A DNA stretch of 64,000 bases, taken from Parahaliea mediterranea. GTDB lineage: Bacteria > Pseudomonadota > Gammaproteobacteria > Pseudomonadales > Halieaceae. Made by a program: the position numbers and the translations under genes. The DNA is taken from the NCBI RefSeq assembly GCF_003402235.1, contig NZ_QEWO01000002.1, positions 248,001 to 312,000 of the forward strand, written 5' to 3'. Numbering within the stretch: position 1 is the stretch's first letter; every line of letters begins with the position of its first letter. Below the pieces are notes generated by a model that did no database searches, was not told the origin of the DNA, and saw only the letters and a list, made by a program, of their open reading frames with translations. This document shows positions 61,020 through 64,000 of this stretch, in pieces.

Positions 61020-62638
61020 AGTTTGTTTTTCCTCAGCACAAGGCCGTCGTATTCGCGGCTGTCGATAATGGCCTCCACAATCACCGGCCCGTCCATGCCC
61101 ACGGCTTGCTGCAGGGCATTGCGGTAGCTTTCAGGATCCTCCGCCTTCAGCACCGGCACACCGAACAGGTTGTCGCCGCCGATGGTGCCGGCTTCGCGAA
61201 TGGGGGTGCCGTAGATCGGGTTGTCTTTCTTCTCCTGTTTGATGCGGATCAGGGCCAGGTCGTTGTCGGTAAACACCACGAATACGATCTTCAGGTTCAG
61301 CCGTACCGCCACCGCCAGCTCGCCACAGGTCATCAGGAAGCCGCCGTCGCCAATCACCGAGCACACCGGCAGCTCGGGCCGGCACAGCTTGGCGGCAATC
61401 GCCGCCGGAATAGCAAAACCCATGGCCGACCAGCCGTTGGTCATCAGCTGTTTGCCGGGGGCAGGCGTCGGCCACTTCTGGCCAATCAGGTGAATGTGGG
61501 CACCCACGTCGCAGGTCATGATGCCCTCCTGGGGCCATACCTCGCGCAGCACATCCAGCGCGGCACAGGGGCCGAAGGTGGTGGAATCTGGCGACATGCG
61601 CGCAAACATGGCGCTGCGCCGCGCGCGCATGGCGTCCAGGTCCCAGTTGCCGGGGCTGGCGCCTGCGCCCGTGAGGGCCTGCAGCGAATGGGCGATGTCG
61701 CCGACCACATCGGTCACCTCGGGATACTGGGCACGGTCGATATCCACGGCCACGGTGTCCAGGTTGAGCAGCGCCGCCGCCGGCATCCACTGCTCGTAGT
61801 TGAATTCCACCGGGTCGTAGCCAACGCCGATCACCAGATCGGCCTGGCTGTAGGTTTCGGCCACCACATCCGACAGCGCGTGGAACAGCACGCCGGCGTA
61901 GAGGGGGTGATCTTCGGCCACCATGCCCTTGGCCATCGGGTTCAGCACAATGGGTGCCTGCAGGGCTTCTGCCAGGGCAATGGCCTGCGCGGCCACCCCG
62001 GCGCGCACGGCCCCAAGGCCAAGCACCAGCAGGGGTTTGCTGGCCGCGGCCAGGCGTTCAGCCGCCTCGGCCAGTGCCTCCGCAGCCGCCTGTGCCGGCG
62101 CCGGGATTGTGTCAGGCTCTGCCGAGGGGCCGGCGGCCTGCGCGCTCAGGCCCACCGGCAGGCCGATATGCACCGGCCCCGGGCGCTCGCTCATGGCAAG
62201 CCGGCCGGCATCCATCACAATCTTGCGGGCGTTGTCCGCACTCAGCCGGGTCGTGGCCTTGGTAACCGGCGCCATCAGCGCCTGGTGATCAATCCCCATC
62301 TGGGTCACCCGGTGGCGCATTGGCTCTGGCATCTCGTCGGTCAGGGCGATCATCGGCGAGCGATCCAGCAGGGCGCTGCCAATCCCGGTGGACAGGTTGG
62401 TGGCGCCGGGGCCGAAGGTGCCAAAGCACACGCCGGGTGCCCCGCTCAGGCGGCCGCACACATCCGCCATGAACGCTGCACCGCCCTCGTGGGTGGCAAG
62501 CACGAACTCAATGCCGTCCGTCTGCCGCAGGGCTTCCATGTAATCCACCCAGCCACCGCTGGGCACGCCAAATACATGCTTGACGCCCAGATCACGCAGG
62601 GCTTCCACTACTTCAAATGCGACGGTTTTTGCAGTCAT
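61016..62638 (-). CDS. TPP-dependent 2-oxoacid decarboxylase/acetolactate synthase-like enzyme
   Basis: A 540-residue thiamine-diphosphate enzyme. The cofactor-activating Glu is Glu51 in ATHEGGAAFMADV, FGPGATNLSTGIGSAL follows, and the C-terminal TPP/Mg motif is GDGGFLMTCGEL with a downstream Asn. It lacks a clear FAD-AHAS regulatory partner, and its coupling to an aldehyde dehydrogenase points to decarboxylation of a 2-oxo acid (benzoylformate, sulfopyruvate or phosphonopyruvate-decarboxylase type) giving an aldehyde. The frame is open upstream, but ATG 62638 gives the normal N-terminus MTAKTVAFEVVEALRDLG. Confidence 0.85.
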   Translation of the reverse strand: MTAKTVAFEVVEALRDLGVKHVFGVPSGGWVDYMEALRQTDGIEFVLATHEGGAAFMADVCGRLSGAPGVCFGTFGPGATNLSTGIGSALLDRSPMIALTDEMPEPMRHRVTQMGIDHQALMAPVTKATTRLSADNARKIVMDAGRLAMSERPGPVHIGLPVGLSAQAAGPSAEPDTIPAPAQAAAEALAEAAERLAAASKPLLVLGLGAVRAGVAAQAIALAEALQAPIVLNPMAKGMVAEDHPLYAGVLFHALSDVVAETYSQADLVIGVGYDPVEFNYEQWMPAAALLNLDTVAVDIDRAQYPEVTDVVGDIAHSLQALTGAGASPGNWDLDAMRARRSAMFARMSPDSTTFGPCAALDVLREVWPQEGIMTCDVGAHIHLIGQKWPTPAPGKQLMTNGWSAMGFAIPAAIAAKLCRPELPVCSVIGDGGFLMTCGELAVAVRLNLKIVFVVFTDNDLALIRIKQEKKDNPIYGTPIREAGTIGGDNLFGVPVLKAEDPESYRNALQQAVGMDGPVIVEAIIDSREYDGLVLRKNKL

Positions 62639-62800
62639 GACGACCTCTTGTTGCCGGGAATGTGGGAGCAGTCTAGCGAAGGGGGGGTATATGGGATAAA
62701 TACAATTTGTGGCGGGAGCTATAACAAAAAGCGCGTTTGTGATGAACGCCAGCGCGCCGCAACCGGCTAACCTCGGCGCTGCGCAAAAGCGGAGCCCGAC

Positions 62801-63061
62801 ATGCCCACCATCAGCGAATTCTTCGGCATTTACATCAGGATGTACTACGACGATCACAGTCCGCCGCACTTTCACGCCTATTACAACGAGCACCAGGCGT
62901 TGATCTGCATTGAAACACTGGCGATCATAGACGGCGAACTCCCCAGGCGCGTGCGCTCCCTGGTACTGGAGTGGGCCGTTGAGCACCGACAGGAGCTGCG
63001 CGAGGACTGGCAGTTGGCTCAACGGCACCAGCCACTGAATTCAATTGACCCATTGGAGTAA
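62801..63061 (+). CDS. DUF4160 protein
   Basis: An 86-residue DUF4160 protein. The family stretch ISEFFGIYIRMYYDDHSPPH with FHAYYNEHQA (residues about 4-33) is clear, with a cluster of His residues. DUF4160 genes are often followed by DUF2442 genes, as here after five bases, and the pair is frequently regarded as a toxin-antitoxin-like or mobile module; function is unproven. GGAG precedes ATG. Confidence 0.85.
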   Translation: MPTISEFFGIYIRMYYDDHSPPHFHAYYNEHQALICIETLAIIDGELPRRVRSLVLEWAVEHRQELREDWQLAQRHQPLNSIDPLE

Positions 63062-63066
63062 CACCC

Positions 63067-63303
63067 ATGCGCCGAGTCACGCAGGTTGAAACCAAAGCCG
63101 GCTACATCCTGCTACTAACCTTCGACGACGGCACGACGGGCGATGTGTGTATTGCCGACCGTCTGTTTGGGCCAATGTTCGCCCCGCTGAAAGACCCGGC
63201 CCTGTTCGCCCAGGCCAGAGTCGATGAGTTCGGCGCAGTGTGCTGGCCGAACAAGGCCGACCTGGCGCCCGATGCGCTGTACCGGCAAATCACCGCCCAC
63301 TGA
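63067..63303 (+). CDS. DUF2442 protein
   Basis: A 78-residue DUF2442 protein: YILLLTFDDGTTGDVCIADRL, then GPMFAPLKDPALFAQARVDEF and VCWPNKADLAPDALY, all typical. It is probably cotranscribed with DUF4160. The product may bind the DUF4160 protein; no catalytic residues are evident. Confidence 0.88.
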   Translation: MRRVTQVETKAGYILLLTFDDGTTGDVCIADRLFGPMFAPLKDPALFAQARVDEFGAVCWPNKADLAPDALYRQITAH

Positions 63304-63305
63304 CG

Positions 63306-63327
63306 AAAAAAGCCGCCCGAGGGCGGC
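63306..63327 (-). terminator. Rho-independent terminator of the LVIVD-repeat gene
   Basis: Read on the minus strand, GCCGCC-CTCG-GGCGGC is followed by six T residues. It lies just after the stop of the minus-strand gene and just after the stop of the convergent DUF2442 gene. Confidence 0.75.
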
Positions 63328-63351
63328 CAAACTGCACAGCAGGTAAGGGGC

Positions 63352-64000
63352 TCAGCGCGGCGGCCAGGGTGTGTCCGGCACGCCGCTCTGGGGTTCGCCC
63401 AGCAGCGGCGTGCTCAGGGCGTAGATGGCGTAGTTGGTAAACAGCCACAACACGTTGCGGTCGTACTCCACATAGATACCGTAGCTGAGGTTGCCGGTGA
63501 CATAGTCCGGCGCCTCTTCCGGGGTGGGAAAACGCGGCACGTAGTAGCCGGCAATGGTCGCGTTGGTGGGGTCGCTCACGTCGAATATCTGCACCCCGGC
63601 GTTATAGAAGGCGTAGGGTACTATGCCCTGCTTCCAGCGGCCGGGCTGGGTGGTGTGATAACCCGGGCGCTTGGGGCCAAAGCTCCCCTTGCGCTGGCAG
63701 TAGTCGGTAAAGGACGCCTCTGCCGGCGGTGTGGGCCGCGGCAGTTTGGCGGCCACCTTCGGCGCGCTGACATCACTGGCGTCAACCACGAAGATGTCCT
63801 TGTAGGGTTCGTAGCATTCGTCGTTCATGGGGTAGCCGTTGGTGAGCACGTAGCCGGTGCGCTCGTACTGGCTGACATCCACATTGTCGAACTCGGTGCC
63901 GGCAAACTTGGGTGGCACGTTGAGGCTGCCCACTTCCTTCATGTTGGCCGGGTCGCTGACATCGAGGATGCGCAGGCCAAGTCCGGCCATGCCGCCGAAG
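63352..64000 (-). CDS. LVIVD-repeat beta-propeller protein (5' end outside window)
   Basis: The C-terminal 216 or so residues of a protein with LVIVD-type blades: LRILDVSDPANMKEVGSLNV, DIFVVDASDVSAPKV and GVQIFDVSDPTNATIAGYYV. Blades of this kind build a beta-propeller in secreted or surface proteins; the start and any signal peptide lie beyond the window edge. It ends in a good intrinsic terminator. Function unknown. Confidence 0.85.
   Translation of the reverse strand, partial: FGGMAGLGLRILDVSDPANMKEVGSLNVPPKFAGTEFDNVDVSQYERTGYVLTNGYPMNDECYEPYKDIFVVDASDVSAPKVAAKLPRPTPPAEASFTDYCQRKGSFGPKRPGYHTTQPGRWKQGIVPYAFYNAGVQIFDVSDPTNATIAGYYVPRFPTPEEAPDYVTGNLSYGIYVEYDRNVLWLFTNYAIYALSTPLLGEPQSGVPDTPWPPR

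Noticed and set aside
1-64000. tRNA, rRNA, insertion sequences, integrases or prophage genes
   Set aside because: No cloverleaf-like or rRNA-like segments, transposase motifs or terminal inverted repeats were seen; the small TA and DUF4160/DUF2442 modules are the only mobile-type elements.

Overview
The window is 64 kb of high-GC bacterial chromosome, densely coding on both strands. I see no tRNA, rRNA, CRISPR array or insertion sequence. The gene content suggests a free-living, probably marine gammaproteobacterium. The lptF / pepA-holC-valS order matches the enterobacterial and pseudomonad arrangement. There are genes for steroid and branched acyl-CoA oxidation, GspA/GspB, a FinR-like/Fpr pair, a TonB-dependent receptor and DUF3604 proteins. 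A cellvibrionalean such as Halieaceae would fit, but that placement is inference from gene content only.

Layout. 1-7.0 kb holds housekeeping genes (lptF, pepA, holC, valS) and two cold-shock-domain genes, one of them membrane anchored. 7.0-12.5 kb holds a TetR regulator, a methyltransferase, a TonB-C/TPR-like periplasmic protein with a Fur-box promoter region and terminator, an SLC13-type permease and a peroxiredoxin-like protein. 12.5-19 kb holds a DUF3604 protein divergent from a KstD-like / KshA-like steroid-ring pair, then a methyltransferase and a SnoaL-like protein. 19-27.2 kb is one long minus-strand acyl-CoA cluster: acyl-CoA dehydrogenase, SDR, AMACR/CaiB, enoyl-CoA hydratase, carboxyltransferase, DUF3604 and a second SDR. 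27.3-29.5 kb is a diguanylate cyclase plus AraC regulator pair. 29.6-34.9 kb holds a DUF748 protein, a SprT-like protein and a LysR/Fpr divergent pair. 34.9-41.2 kb holds two acyl-CoA synthetases, an APH-like phosphotransferase and a patatin phospholipase.

41.5-47.5 kb is the most interesting part: a seven-gene, tightly coupled operon. It encodes a DUF1445 protein, PxpA, PxpB, PxpC, a DUF4392 protein, a D-amino-acid aminotransferase and an alanine racemase. DUF1445 and DUF4392 are the two domains that make up mammalian D-glutamate cyclase (DGLUCY). The operon could therefore connect L-Ala, D-Ala, D-Glu, 5-oxoproline and L-Glu.

47.5-64 kb holds exopolyphosphatase, an epoxide-hydrolase-like enzyme, an alkaline phosphatase, a RelE/XRE toxin-antitoxin pair with a perfect operator palindrome, an isolated gspA-gspB pair, a PadR / nitronate monooxygenase divergent pair, a TonB-dependent receptor, a TPP-enzyme/aldehyde dehydrogenase operon, a DUF4160-DUF2442 pair and the end of an LVIVD-repeat protein. 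No intergenic stretch exceeds 300 bases; the longest, about 230-256 bases, are discussed in the relevant entries.
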